This document shows, piece by piece, positions 14,866 to 22,694 of a DNA stretch of 28,363 nucleotides. Source of the stretch: Actinomycetes bacterium (GTDB lineage: Bacteria; Actinomycetota; Actinomycetes; Propionibacteriales; Propionibacteriaceae); NCBI GenBank assembly GCA_023443125.1, contig JAEZVO010000036.1:1-28363 (forward strand), given 5' to 3'. A program made the translations under genes and the position numbers. The stretch's first letter is position 1; the number at the start of each line of letters is the position of its first letter. Below the pieces are notes generated by a model. The model was not told the origin of the DNA and did no database searches. It saw only the letters and a list, made by a program, of their open reading frames with translations.

Positions 14866-15722
14866 TGCATCTCTTTGGCACACCGCCATACGTCATGCCG
14901 GCGCACCCCTCGCCGTGACGGCGGAGGGAACGCCGGACTGGCCGCGCAACGGCTCCTGACTAGGTACTATGCCGCGTGCGGCGCGAGCGGCGTCGGCGTA
15001 GCCGTGCACACCACGCAGTTCGAGATTCACCACGATCACGACGTGCTGCGCCGCGTGTTCGCGGAGGCTGCCGACGTCGTCCAGCAGTTCGGGCCAGAAA
15101 CGAGCCTCGTCGCGGGCATTGCCGGAGATGCCGAGCAGGCCGCGACGGAGGCCGCCATGGCCAGCGACCTCGGCTACGTGGCCGCGCTGCTGTCGCCCTA
15201 CGGGCTCACCGATCGCACCGAGGCCGGCACGCTCGCCCGCGCGAAGGCCGTCGCCGAGGAGATCCTGCGCAGTGGTCGCGACGACGTGCTCCTGCTGACC
15301 GGTAACGACGACGCCATCGTCGCCGACCTACTCCTCCCCTACCACGTGGCTGACAAGGAGCTTCGCTTCTCCGGCGGCCTCCTCGGCCAGTGGGCAGTGG
15401 GCACGAAGGCAGCCGTCGACCTGACGCGCCGGATCTGGGACGGGAACGGCTCCCCCGTCGATCAGGACGTGCTCGCGACGGCCACTGCGATGGTGGACAT
15501 CAACCAGGCTCTGTTCGACCTGGAGCACCGCTTTGCCGGGTCGATCGCAGGCGTCAATGACCTGCTGCGCCAACAGGGGCTGCTCGCATCATCGCGCTGC
15601 CTATCTGACACCGAGGTGCTCGAGCCGACCGCATCGCGCTCATGCGCGAGCGCTACCCCGAGCTGCTTGACGAAACGTTCATCGCGGAGCACCTCGACGA
15701 GTGGAAACGCGACGTGGCTTGA
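14865..15722 (+). pseudogene. broken dihydrodipicolinate-synthase-family gene
   Basis: The ATG at 14865 overlaps the upstream stop and follows GGAGGA. The protein can be read only by joining four frames: MHLFGTPPYVMPAHP, then LAVTAEGTPDW, then a long frame from AAQRLLTRYYAACG to DTEVLE, then DRIALMRERYPELLDETF to the TGA at 15720-15722. Each join needs one missing base: in a C run at 14906-14909, in GG at 14940-14941, and at about 15624-15625. The product resembles the DapA-like aldolases found beside this epimerase family (HTTQF, LLTGNDDAIVADL, SGGLLGQWAV). The stretch at about 15265 passes directly from the AKAVAEEI helix to SGRDD. As I recall the family, about 50 residues containing the Schiff-base lysine are missing there. 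Confidence 0.75.
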
Positions 15723-15727
15723 GCGGT

Positions 15728-16747
15728 CTAGGCGCGCTTCCCCGTCGTGCCGCGTACGCGCAGTTCGGGTGTGAGCTCCACTCGGCTGGGGACACCGTCG
15801 AGCGCTTTGATGCCCATGTCCATGGCGAGGCGGCCCACTTCGTCGAGGGACAGATGCGCCGACGTGAGCGGGGGGACGGTGTCGCGGGCGAACTCGATGT
15901 CGTTGAAACCGGTGACGGACATCTGTTCGGGCACGGAGATGCCCCGCTCACGCAAGCAGGCGAGCACGCCGAAGGCCATCTGGTCAGCGGTGGTGGCGAT
16001 CGCTGTCAGCTCGGCTGCGTCGTCGGAGTCAAGTAGCCCGACGCATGCGTCGTGGCCGCCGTCGCGGGTGGGGGGAGTGCGTCGGACGACCAATCCATCG
16101 CCGAACACGTCGCGGAACCCGGCGATGCGGTCGGCCATGGAGAGTAGGTTCGAGTCCCCCGCTAGGAGAGCTGCCCGACGATGCCCCAGCTCGTGCAGAT
16201 GCTCGGCCACCTGCCGAGCAGCGAGGCGGTTGTTGACGTCGATCCTGGACGCGCTCAGATCAGCGCTCACCTCGTGCGGCCCGATCAGCACGGCGGAATT
16301 GCCCCCCTTCACGAATGCCGCCAGGCTCTTGTCGAGCGCATCGGAGTGAATAGGGTCGTCCAATCCCGACGCAGCGACGATCATCACGTCGACACGCTGG
16401 GCGCGAAGCCGACGCAGCACGTCGAGCTCATTGCTGGGATCGCGGTACGTGTTGACGATAGTCACCATGTAGCCGGCCTTCGCCGCCACCTCGTGGATGC
16501 CGCCGATCATCGTCGAGAAGAACGGATCGGAGACATCACCGACGAGCACCCCGACGGTCTGCGAGCGCCCCTGCAGCAGACCGCGCGCATTGGCGTTCGG
16601 CACGTAATCGAGCTCAGCGGCCACTCGCTCCACCCGCTCGCGAAGCTCGTCCTTCACGGGGTAGTCGCTGCCGGAGAGCACCCGCGACGCCGTCGCCAGC
16701 GAGACACCCGCCTGCTCCGCAATCGTCTTGAGGTTCACGCTTCCCAT
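15728..16747 (-). CDS. LacI-family transcriptional regulator
   Basis: A 339-residue DNA-binding repressor of the LacI/GalR family. The N-terminal helix-turn-helix spans about residues 5-26 (LKTIAEQAGVSLATASRVLSG) and the hinge helix about 51-60. The remainder is a periplasmic-binding-protein-like effector domain (QTVGVLVGDVSDPFF, then ITxxGFND-like SVTGFNDIEFA near residue 285), so a sugar or sugar acid is the likely effector. The gene is complete and converges on the broken aldolase gene five bases away. It probably controls the two catabolic arms through the boxes at 13710-13799, which is an inference. TAGGGT six bases before the ATG suggests a leaderless mRNA. Confidence 0.93.
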   Translation of the reverse strand: MGSVNLKTIAEQAGVSLATASRVLSGSDYPVKDELRERVERVAAELDYVPNANARGLLQGRSQTVGVLVGDVSDPFFSTMIGGIHEVAAKAGYMVTIVNTYRDPSNELDVLRRLRAQRVDVMIVAASGLDDPIHSDALDKSLAAFVKGGNSAVLIGPHEVSADLSASRIDVNNRLAARQVAEHLHELGHRRAALLAGDSNLLSMADRIAGFRDVFGDGLVVRRTPPTRDGGHDACVGLLDSDDAAELTAIATTADQMAFGVLACLRERGISVPEQMSVTGFNDIEFARDTVPPLTSAHLSLDEVGRLAMDMGIKALDGVPSRVELTPELRVRGTTGKRA

Positions 16748-16753
16748 GAGGAC

Positions 16754-16759
16754 ACCCTA
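16754..16759 (-). promoter_or_regulatory. -10 box of a probable leaderless LacI-type gene promoter
   Basis: TAGGGT on the minus strand, six bases (GTCCTC) before the ATG at 16747. The layout is identical to serS and pheA. The rest of the 135-base gap to eccD shows no further clear signal. Confidence 0.5.
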
Positions 16760-16868
16760 CTGGGGAGCCAGCCATCCCGCCGACGAACCACCCGCCCCAG
16801 CTCGCGGCGCGACGCGGCGTTACTCAGCCGGCCGTCAGATTCGAGGTGTGCTGAACCCGTCGGGCAAC

Positions 16869-16874
16869 TAATGT
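16869..16874 (+). promoter_or_regulatory. -10 box of a probable leaderless eccD promoter
   Basis: TAATGT lies eight bases before the GTG at 16883 and there is no purine-rich ribosome binding site between them. This spacing puts the transcription start at or very near the start codon. The -35 region is not recognisable. Confidence 0.4.
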
Positions 16875-16882
16875 GACCTACT

Positions 16883-18292
16883 GTGAGCATCCCTGTGCAA
16901 GAGGAAGACCTCGCGCGCGTGACGATCATCTCATCGGCGCGGCGCGTGGACTTGGCCCTCCCCGGTTCCGTGACGCTGAGTGAGCTGCTCCCCAGCATTC
17001 TCAAGTTCGCTGGTCTCGAGTCGAACACTCCCACCGACGCCGTCCACGCGTGGGTGCTGCAACGCTTCGGGCAAGACCCCTTCGACCTCTACGCCCCCAT
17101 CAGCAAGCTCGGCATCCGCGACGGCGAGACGCTCCACCTCCGCCAACGCGAGAACGCCATCCCCGACGCTGCTTTCGACGACGTCGTCGACGCCGTCGCC
17201 AGCGCCACCAACTCCCGCCCCTCGTGGCAACACCGCCACTCGCGCACCATCGGGCTCATCTGCCTGTCAGCGGTGCTGCTGGGCATGCCGCTGCTGCTCA
17301 TACTCGGCACCTCCGACGAACGCCGCCTCGTGCAAGGGCTCGTGCTCATCGCGACGGCGCTGCTGTCGTTCGGCGCGTTCATCGCTGCGGTGTCGTTGGC
17401 ACGCGCCGCCAGAGAAAAACCGACGGCGACCGTCCTGGCCTGGATCAGCGTGGCGTTGGCGGCGCTCGTCGGATGGGACTTGCCGAACGTCATCGCCACC
17501 GAGGCTGCCCTCCACATCCACATCCTCATGGCGTCGTCGCTAATCCTGCTCGCGGCGGCGTCAAATGCGCTCGCCGCGCGTGTCCACACCATGCCGTTGT
17601 TCGCCGCGGCCCTGTTCGGGGCGCTCATGCTCGCGGCATCGTCGGTGATGGCGCTCAACTACGGCAACGACGATAAGGTCGCCGCCGGAACCATGGCGGT
17701 GATGGCCCTCGTCACGACGTTCATGCCGTCGCTCAGCTACAAGATCGCGGGCATCGCGTTGCCGAACCTTCCGGTTACAACCGAGGCGATGCTCGCCGAC
17801 GAGACCCCCGTCCAGTCGGACATCGTGAGCCGCGCGCTCTTCGCCGACCGACTCCTCGGCGGCATGCTCATGGGCACGAGCGCCACCGCCGTCGCCGCCT
17901 CATTCATTACGATCACCAACGGCACGTGGTGGGCCGTGGCGCTCATCATCTGCGTCGGCCTGGCGTTCCTGCTGCGCGCCCGTGCGTTCGTCGGGTTGTC
18001 GCAGCGCATGGCGCTCGTGCTGAGCGGAACGATCATCTTTGGGCTCGGGCTCGTCTCCATCGCCTACGGCCTCACATCGAGCTACGTCGGCCTCGGCGTG
18101 CTGTTCGGCATCACGCTGCTCATTGGGTACCTCTTCGCACACTACTCAGCCGCCTGGCACAAGCGCGTGCTGTCGCCGACGTGGGGCCGCTGGGGCGACA
18201 TCTTCGAGTGGCTCGCGATCATCGGCATCGTCCCATTCATGCTGGGCGTGCTGAACTTCTACGTCTGGTTCCGAGGCCTCTTTAACTTCTGA
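16883..18292 (+). CDS. eccD: type VII secretion membrane channel component EccD
   Basis: A 469-residue integral membrane protein, the main membrane-spanning component of ESX machines. Residues about 10-90 form the ubiquitin-like cytosolic domain known to sit beside EccC (RVTIISSARRVDLALPGSV, then LHLRQRE). About eleven hydrophobic helices follow from residue 120 to the end. Length and layout match EccD. The GTG start fits the N-terminal alignment and the possible leaderless -10. It is the first gene of the second ESX block and is transcribed away from the catabolic insert. A hairpin and palindromic repeats follow its stop. Confidence 0.93.
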   Translation: MSIPVQEEDLARVTIISSARRVDLALPGSVTLSELLPSILKFAGLESNTPTDAVHAWVLQRFGQDPFDLYAPISKLGIRDGETLHLRQRENAIPDAAFDDVVDAVASATNSRPSWQHRHSRTIGLICLSAVLLGMPLLLILGTSDERRLVQGLVLIATALLSFGAFIAAVSLARAAREKPTATVLAWISVALAALVGWDLPNVIATEAALHIHILMASSLILLAAASNALAARVHTMPLFAAALFGALMLAASSVMALNYGNDDKVAAGTMAVMALVTTFMPSLSYKIAGIALPNLPVTTEAMLADETPVQSDIVSRALFADRLLGGMLMGTSATAVAASFITITNGTWWAVALIICVGLAFLLRARAFVGLSQRMALVLSGTIIFGLGLVSIAYGLTSSYVGLGVLFGITLLIGYLFAHYSAAWHKRVLSPTWGRWGDIFEWLAIIGIVPFMLGVLNFYVWFRGLFNF

Positions 18293-18314
18293 GGCCTGCG
18301 AGGGACCGTTGACG

Positions 18315-18364
18315 ACAAGGAATGTGGGATTCCACCGTTTTCGGTGGAATCCCACATTCCTTGT
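18315..18364. repeat. perfect 23-bp hairpin C with a TTTT loop after eccD
   Basis: The arms 18315-18337 and 18342-18364 are perfectly complementary with a four-T loop, 22 bases after the eccD stop. An RNA hairpin this long is exceptional for an intrinsic terminator. No T-run follows, so it may act as a transcript-end stabiliser, an RNase III target or a bidirectional insulator. It could also be a remnant of an unknown element. Confidence 0.9.
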
Positions 18365-18496
18365 TGACGACGTCGTCATGCCAGTAGTGGTTTCGATACG
18401 CGCCTTCGGCGCTACTCAACCACCGGGGCAGACAGCACCAGCCATCCGATGATTGAGCTGCGGGCGCGGCCCGCGAGTCGAAATCATCCACCGACA

Positions 18497-18577
18497 AACT
18501 GCAAAACTCGCCAACAGCGGAACGCCTCCTGCGGCAATCACGCTTGAGTGCTCTCACTGTTGGCGAGTTTTGCAGTT
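18497..18577. repeat. long inverted repeat D (21-base perfect arms)
   Basis: The arms at 18497-18517 and 18557-18577 are perfect reverse complements with a 39-base loop and no open frame. The arms are relatively AT-rich (they contain GCAAAACTCGCC) and are unrelated to repeats A, B or C. Confidence 0.85.
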
Positions 18578-18774
18578 CTCCGGGCACGAACGTCTCCCGC
18601 ACGGGGCTGGCTCGGCTCGGCTCAACCACTGGGCGCAGCAGGGGGCTCTTCCCCCGATCGTCGAGTAGCGGCGAAGCCGCGTATCGAGACGTTCCGGGGT
18701 TTCGATACGCGAGCTGCGCTCGCTACTCAACCATCGGGGCTGCGCGGGAGGCTCAACCACCGAGAACAGCGCGG

Positions 18775-19431
18775 TCAGGAGCCGAAAAGCATGCGGTATT
18801 CCATCGGGCTGGGGGGAACGATCACTCGCGCGAGGCGCCGCACGCTGGCGAGCACCACCTCGGTCTCGCCCAGGTCCTGGGCGCCCTTGACCTGGGAAGA
18901 CGGCAGCGCGTAGGCCCGTCGGATGTTCTCGCTCGACTTGCTGTCCAGCGGGGTGAGGATGGCGATGTCGCTGTTGCGCAGCTCGCCGACGGCTTTGCTC
19001 TCCGACGGGTCGCCGATCCGCGCGATGGCCTGCCACGCGCCCAGCTGATGCGTCGGCTGGATGGCATCCATGTCGTCGATGATGAGGCTCGGCCGAAACG
19101 GTCGCCCTTGTCCGGGCACATTCTCGGTGTCACGCAGCAAGTCGACGGTGCCCCCGCACGCCCGGATGGTGTCGGCCAAGGCCAACCACTCGCGATGGTC
19201 CTCCGCCAGCACGGACAGGTGCGCGCCCAAACACACCGCGCGAAACGCGATCAGCCACCGCATGTACTCGGGCACAGCCAGATACAGCCGCGTCGGCTGC
19301 GGACGAAACAGCCGCACCGCGACGGGCCCGCCAGGCCCCCTGCCCAGCAGCAGCCCCGACGGCCCGGTGCTCACCACCGACGCCACCGACTCACGCCCGG
19401 GCGCGAGCGCCTGCAATGATTCGGTCGACAT
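18775..19431 (-). CDS. ESX-linked protein of unknown function, coupled to eccE
   Basis: I do not recognise this 218-residue protein by name. The ATG at 19431 overlaps the eccE stop (TGATG), so it is co-translated with eccE; a longer frame to 19512 would run into eccE. It has no membrane helix or signal peptide. The layout resembles a degenerate FtsK/VirB4-type ATPase: a GLLLGRGPGGPVAVRL lead-in (27-42), then RLYLAV at 48-53 where a Walker A loop would follow but instead reads PEYMRWL, a Walker B-like SLIIDDMD at 115-122, and a tail SENIRRAYALP to VIVPPSPMEYRML (167-215) like the C-terminal part of VirB4/TraG ATPases. This would be a non-hydrolysing relative, perhaps a partner of EccC or EccE. 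The similarity is judged by eye only. Confidence 0.7.
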   Translation of the reverse strand: MSTESLQALAPGRESVASVVSTGPSGLLLGRGPGGPVAVRLFRPQPTRLYLAVPEYMRWLIAFRAVCLGAHLSVLAEDHREWLALADTIRACGGTVDLLRDTENVPGQGRPFRPSLIIDDMDAIQPTHQLGAWQAIARIGDPSESKAVGELRNSDIAILTPLDSKSSENIRRAYALPSSQVKGAQDLGETEVVLASVRRLARVIVPPSPMEYRMLFGS

Positions 19432-20609
19432 CAGTTCACCTGCCTTCCCAGCGGTACGGTCGCCAACAATCCCGGCACCTGCGAACCTCCGCGCGGGCCC
19501 AGCTTCACCCATGGCGGCAGCACCGTCTGCACGGCCTCGTCGGCGTCGCGCGCCTGCTCGTCGTCGTTGGTGACGAGCCGAACCGCACCACGCGCCGGCT
19601 CACCCGGCGAAACGGTGTACGACGTGAGGGCCATCATCGCGGGCGCGGCGGCGACGGCGTCGAGCAGCGCCTGGTATCCCTGACTCGCGTCCTTGCCGAA
19701 GTGCTGCACTTCGCGCGCCTCGTGGGTAAGCCCGTCGCAGATCCACTTGTCCCACTCCTCGCGGCTGCGCTCCTCGCGCGGCTCGGGGCCGACCCCCGTG
19801 CACGTGGCGAGCACGTCGGCGATCTGATTCGGATCGAGCGGCTCAGTGCTGATCCCCTGGCGCTTCAGCATGGCCTGCGCGCGGTGCAGCCCAAAGCGCA
19901 GCGTCGCGAACACACCGTTTTGCCCGAGCCCGCGACGCCCCACCGCCTCCAGGCACAGTCGCGGGTCGAGCCGCAGCGCAATCCACGTCCGTCGCACCGC
20001 CGGGGGCGGGTACTCGTCGCCCAAAATCTCCAGATACGACGCGACGGCGGGCGAATCGGGCGGCAGCATGGCTCGCGTCGGTGCCCCGACGGTGAACGTC
20101 ACCACCTGAATACCGGCGAAGATCACGTCGTCTTGCTTGGTGAGCTGCGCCAGCTCGTCGAGGTTGAGGAGGTTGCCGCGGTCGGAGAACATGTTGAGGT
20201 CTGAAGTGAGCTCGACGATGCCCGTCCACGATTTCCCGTCAGCGACGACGCCGATCTCGCCGTCGTGCGCATCCTTGATCTGCGTGATTTCGAGCTCCCT
20301 GAGCCACTGCGCCAGCGGCACGAGATCCTGCGGCTGATCAGGCGCCTCAGTGAACCGCTTCCTACGCCGCCCGAACGCCCGACGATGAGCAATCGTGCGC
20401 GGAATCGTGCGGCCGTTCACGGGCACCGTCAACAACAGCCCGACGAGCAACGTCACCCCCGCGAGCACCCACGTCCACGGCTGCTGCAGTGCGGCCAGCG
20501 CGAGTGCGATGACGATCATGATCTGCCAGAACACCACGAGGGGAATGTGCCGCGTCGAACGCGCACGCAGCGGCATCTGCGCTTTCGCAGCCGGAGCAGA
20601 CTTCAACAT
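19431..20609 (-). CDS. eccE: type VII secretion component EccE
   Basis: A 392-residue ESX core protein with two adjacent N-terminal membrane helices (about 22-41 and 45-63), followed by a basic patch (HRRAFGRRRKR) and a soluble domain of about 320 residues. This is the EccE layout; EccE sits at the edge of the ESX membrane complex. Sequence conservation in EccE is low, so the call rests on topology, length and position. An AAAGGA site precedes the ATG, and a minus-strand TAGAGT (20640-20645) may be its -10. It is divergent from eccB, and its stop overlaps the start of the next gene. Confidence 0.85.
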   Translation of the reverse strand: MLKSAPAAKAQMPLRARSTRHIPLVVFWQIMIVIALALAALQQPWTWVLAGVTLLVGLLLTVPVNGRTIPRTIAHRRAFGRRRKRFTEAPDQPQDLVPLAQWLRELEITQIKDAHDGEIGVVADGKSWTGIVELTSDLNMFSDRGNLLNLDELAQLTKQDDVIFAGIQVVTFTVGAPTRAMLPPDSPAVASYLEILGDEYPPPAVRRTWIALRLDPRLCLEAVGRRGLGQNGVFATLRFGLHRAQAMLKRQGISTEPLDPNQIADVLATCTGVGPEPREERSREEWDKWICDGLTHEAREVQHFGKDASQGYQALLDAVAAAPAMMALTSYTVSPGEPARGAVRLVTNDDEQARDADEAVQTVLPPWVKLGPRGGSQVPGLLATVPLGRQVN

Positions 20610-20739
20610 GGCGTCCTTTCGAGACCGTGTCCGTGCGTAACTCTAGAGCCTGGCCGGAGCATTCACGGCACTTCCGACGTCGCTCGCGCACCGTTCGCAG
20701 GCTAATCTGGCCCCGCACCGTCAAGTAGTGAGGGTAGAA

Positions 20740-22173
20740 ATGGCGACACGCAAGGACCTCCTCAAGGCGCAGTCGTTCACGTCGCGCCGGATGATCGCGT
20801 CGTTCATCAACCGCGATCCCGACGACCCCACGCCCCCGCTGCGCCGAGTCGGCATGGCCACCTTCGTCTCGGTCCTGCTCGGCATCGTGCTGGTGGCGGG
20901 CTACACCCTCCTCGGCCTCATCAAGCCCGGTTCGAACCCGAACTGGAAGAGCACCGGAGTCGTCATCTCCGACACCCAGTCAGGCGCGCTGTTCATCTAC
21001 GATGAGGGCGGCGACATGCTCATTCCTATGGCCGACGTCGCCTCCGCACGGTTGAAGGCCGCCAGCGAAGAAGGCGGCGGCATGCCCAACACCGCGAACG
21101 TGAAAACCGAGGCGCTCAGCGGCCTCGAGCAAGCCCCCATGGAGGGCATCCCCGGTGCACCGCGCCAGCTCCCCGATCCGAAGAACATGACCGCCCACCC
21201 GTTGAAGATGTGCTCGACGGCACCCAATCTGGGTGGCGAGCGCTTCGTGACACTCGACTTCGACGCCCCCAACCCGGCGTCCTCCAGCTTCGCGTTCGTC
21301 GCGCAGCACTCAGACCACTCCGAGTACCTCATCTTCGGCGGCAAGAAGCACCGCCTGTGGACTGATCCGACGAACAGCGGCCTCGCCATGGTCACCGACC
21401 TGCCGCGCATCCCCGTCGGCAACGCTTGGATCGCCGCAATGCCCGAGGGTCTGCCCATTCAGCCCCTTGAAATCCAGGGCCTCGGCGACGATAACGGTCG
21501 CTGGATTTCCGGGATGGCGCGCGGCGACATCGGGCGGGCACCGTCGCCAAACAACGAAAACCAGGACCAGTACTTCGTACAGACCGCCGAAGGCATCGTG
21601 CGCATCTCCTACCTCGACGCGGACGCGCTCATCCAGAAGTACCACCAGGGCAACGCGGGGGCGGTGCGAACGCTCAGCTCGCGCGACTTCAAGTCCATTG
21701 ACCGCTTCAACCTGCCCGACCGCCGCAGCGCCGACGTGCCGTGGGACCGCCCCGTCGGCCCCCCGCAGGATGCGAGCGTGGAATCCAAATCCGTGTGCGC
21801 GACGTGGACTGCCAAGAGCCCAGACACTCCCACCATCAGCTACGGCGACGGCACCCCCAAGCTGCCTTCGACCTTCCGTGTGGCCGTCGGTAACGCATTC
21901 GACTACCTCGAGATGCCCACGCTGACGGGTGCGCTGTTGCGCAACGCGTCGTCGAAGGAAGATGACACCGCGACGTTCCTCGTCACGGATCGCAAGAAGT
22001 ACGCAATTCCTACGACGGAGGCCCGCGCCGCGCTCGGCTACAAGGGCGTCACCCCCGTTCCCGTGCCGGGCGGGCTACTGTCACAGATTCCCGACGGGCT
22101 CGCCGAGGGCACCAGCCTCTCGCTTGAGAACGTGCGCTCGTTGAGTGAGCAGGGACCCCCCGGCGGGAACTAG
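20740..22173 (+). CDS. eccB: type VII secretion component EccB
   Basis: A 477-residue membrane-anchored ESX core protein whose large outer domain helps form the periplasmic part of the machine. It begins MATRKDLLKAQSFTSRRM, very like known EccB N-termini, so the ATG at 20740 is preferred over the in-frame GTG at 20728; GAGGG lies just upstream. One membrane helix spans about 38-60. Cys158 and Cys353 match the conserved disulfide pair of the outer domain. A TAATCT at 20703-20708 could be the -10. It leads the eccB-WXG100 pair, but an extra promoter precedes the WXG100 genes. Confidence 0.95.
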   Translation: MATRKDLLKAQSFTSRRMIASFINRDPDDPTPPLRRVGMATFVSVLLGIVLVAGYTLLGLIKPGSNPNWKSTGVVISDTQSGALFIYDEGGDMLIPMADVASARLKAASEEGGGMPNTANVKTEALSGLEQAPMEGIPGAPRQLPDPKNMTAHPLKMCSTAPNLGGERFVTLDFDAPNPASSSFAFVAQHSDHSEYLIFGGKKHRLWTDPTNSGLAMVTDLPRIPVGNAWIAAMPEGLPIQPLEIQGLGDDNGRWISGMARGDIGRAPSPNNENQDQYFVQTAEGIVRISYLDADALIQKYHQGNAGAVRTLSSRDFKSIDRFNLPDRRSADVPWDRPVGPPQDASVESKSVCATWTAKSPDTPTISYGDGTPKLPSTFRVAVGNAFDYLEMPTLTGALLRNASSKEDDTATFLVTDRKKYAIPTTEARAALGYKGVTPVPVPGGLLSQIPDGLAEGTSLSLENVRSLSEQGPPGGN

Positions 22174-22233
22174 GCATCACCCATGCGCGTCTAGGTATTC
22201 CTACTCGATTCGGCGCAAGAGTCAGGAAAACCG

Positions 22234-22262
22234 TTGGCAGTGACCCCCTCCGTCCGTAATGT
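22234..22262 (+). promoter_or_regulatory. probable promoter of the WXG100 gene pair
   Basis: TTGGCA (22234-22239) and TAATGT (22257-22262) are separated by exactly 17 bases, the best -35/-10 match seen in the window. It lies in the 177-base gap after eccB and would give a leader of about 80 bases before the ATG at 22351. A separate strong promoter would let the substrate pair be made in excess over the machine. Confidence 0.55.
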
Positions 22263-22350
22263 CATACCCGACAGCACGGCAGCCCCGAGTGATTCGAAGT
22301 TGCCACCGATGCCGGATCGCACCGGCGTAACCGTCGAAGGGAATGAAATC

Positions 22351-22656
22351 ATGGTCAACAAGTCCGTAGACCGCGCCGAAATGAACAAGGCTGCGCAGCA
22401 GATTGACACCAAGCACCAGCAGATCGTGGCTCTCCAGACCCGTCTCCGTGGCGAGATGCAGACCCTCGCCGCTGCCTGGACCGGTAAGGCTTCCACCGCC
22501 TTCCAGAACGGCTACCAGCGCTTCGATGAGGAGTACGAGAAGGTCAAGAACGGTCTCGAGCAGATCCACTCCGCTCTGACCGAGACGCACCGCGACTACA
22601 CCATCCGTGAGGATGAGAACTTGCAAGAGGCCAACAAGTTCATCGGCTCCATCTGA
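22351..22656 (+). CDS. WXG100-family ESX substrate (first of pair)
   Basis: A 101-residue helical-hairpin protein of the EsxA/EsxB type, exported by the ESX machine as a dimer with its neighbour. The turn motif WTG is at 43-45 and the C-terminal secretion signal YxxxE is at Tyr83-Glu87. The length is typical when translation starts at this ATG, which has an AAGGGA site about nine bases upstream. An in-frame upstream start at 22234 would lie in the -35 element and give an atypical 39-residue extension, so it is rejected. Codon use is strongly biased (AAG, GAG, CTC, ACC), which suggests high expression. Confidence 0.93.
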   Translation: MVNKSVDRAEMNKAAQQIDTKHQQIVALQTRLRGEMQTLAAAWTGKASTAFQNGYQRFDEEYEKVKNGLEQIHSALTETHRDYTIREDENLQEANKFIGSI

Positions 22657-22694
22657 TCTACCCGTACTTACATCATTCTTAAGGAGAATCAATA

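Larger units (their letters stand above)
18293..18774. repeat. second intergenic cluster of palindromic repeats and inverted repeats
   Basis: No gene lies in this 482-base gap between the convergent eccD and the minus-strand ESX gene. It holds two long inverted repeats (18315-18364 and 18497-18577) and at least four copies of the TCGATACG/CTACTCAAC palindrome: 18389-18428, 18448-18488, 18653-18692 and 18697-18740, with a half copy at 18750-18763. Inner stems differ (CGCC/GGCG, GCGGGC/GCCCGC, GCGGC/GCCGC, CGAG/CTCG) but each stays paired. Bases 18631-18692 also match the composite repeat at 4199-4255, inverted. Confidence 0.85.

Noticed and set aside
19432..19512. Upstream start for the eccE-linked gene
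   Set aside because: It would lie within the eccE coding end, while the ATG at 19431 overlaps the eccE stop in the usual TGATG coupling arrangement.
22234..22350. 39-residue N-terminal extension of the first WXG100 protein
   Set aside because: It would start inside the -35 element and make the protein too long for the family; the ATG at 22351 has its own ribosome binding site.
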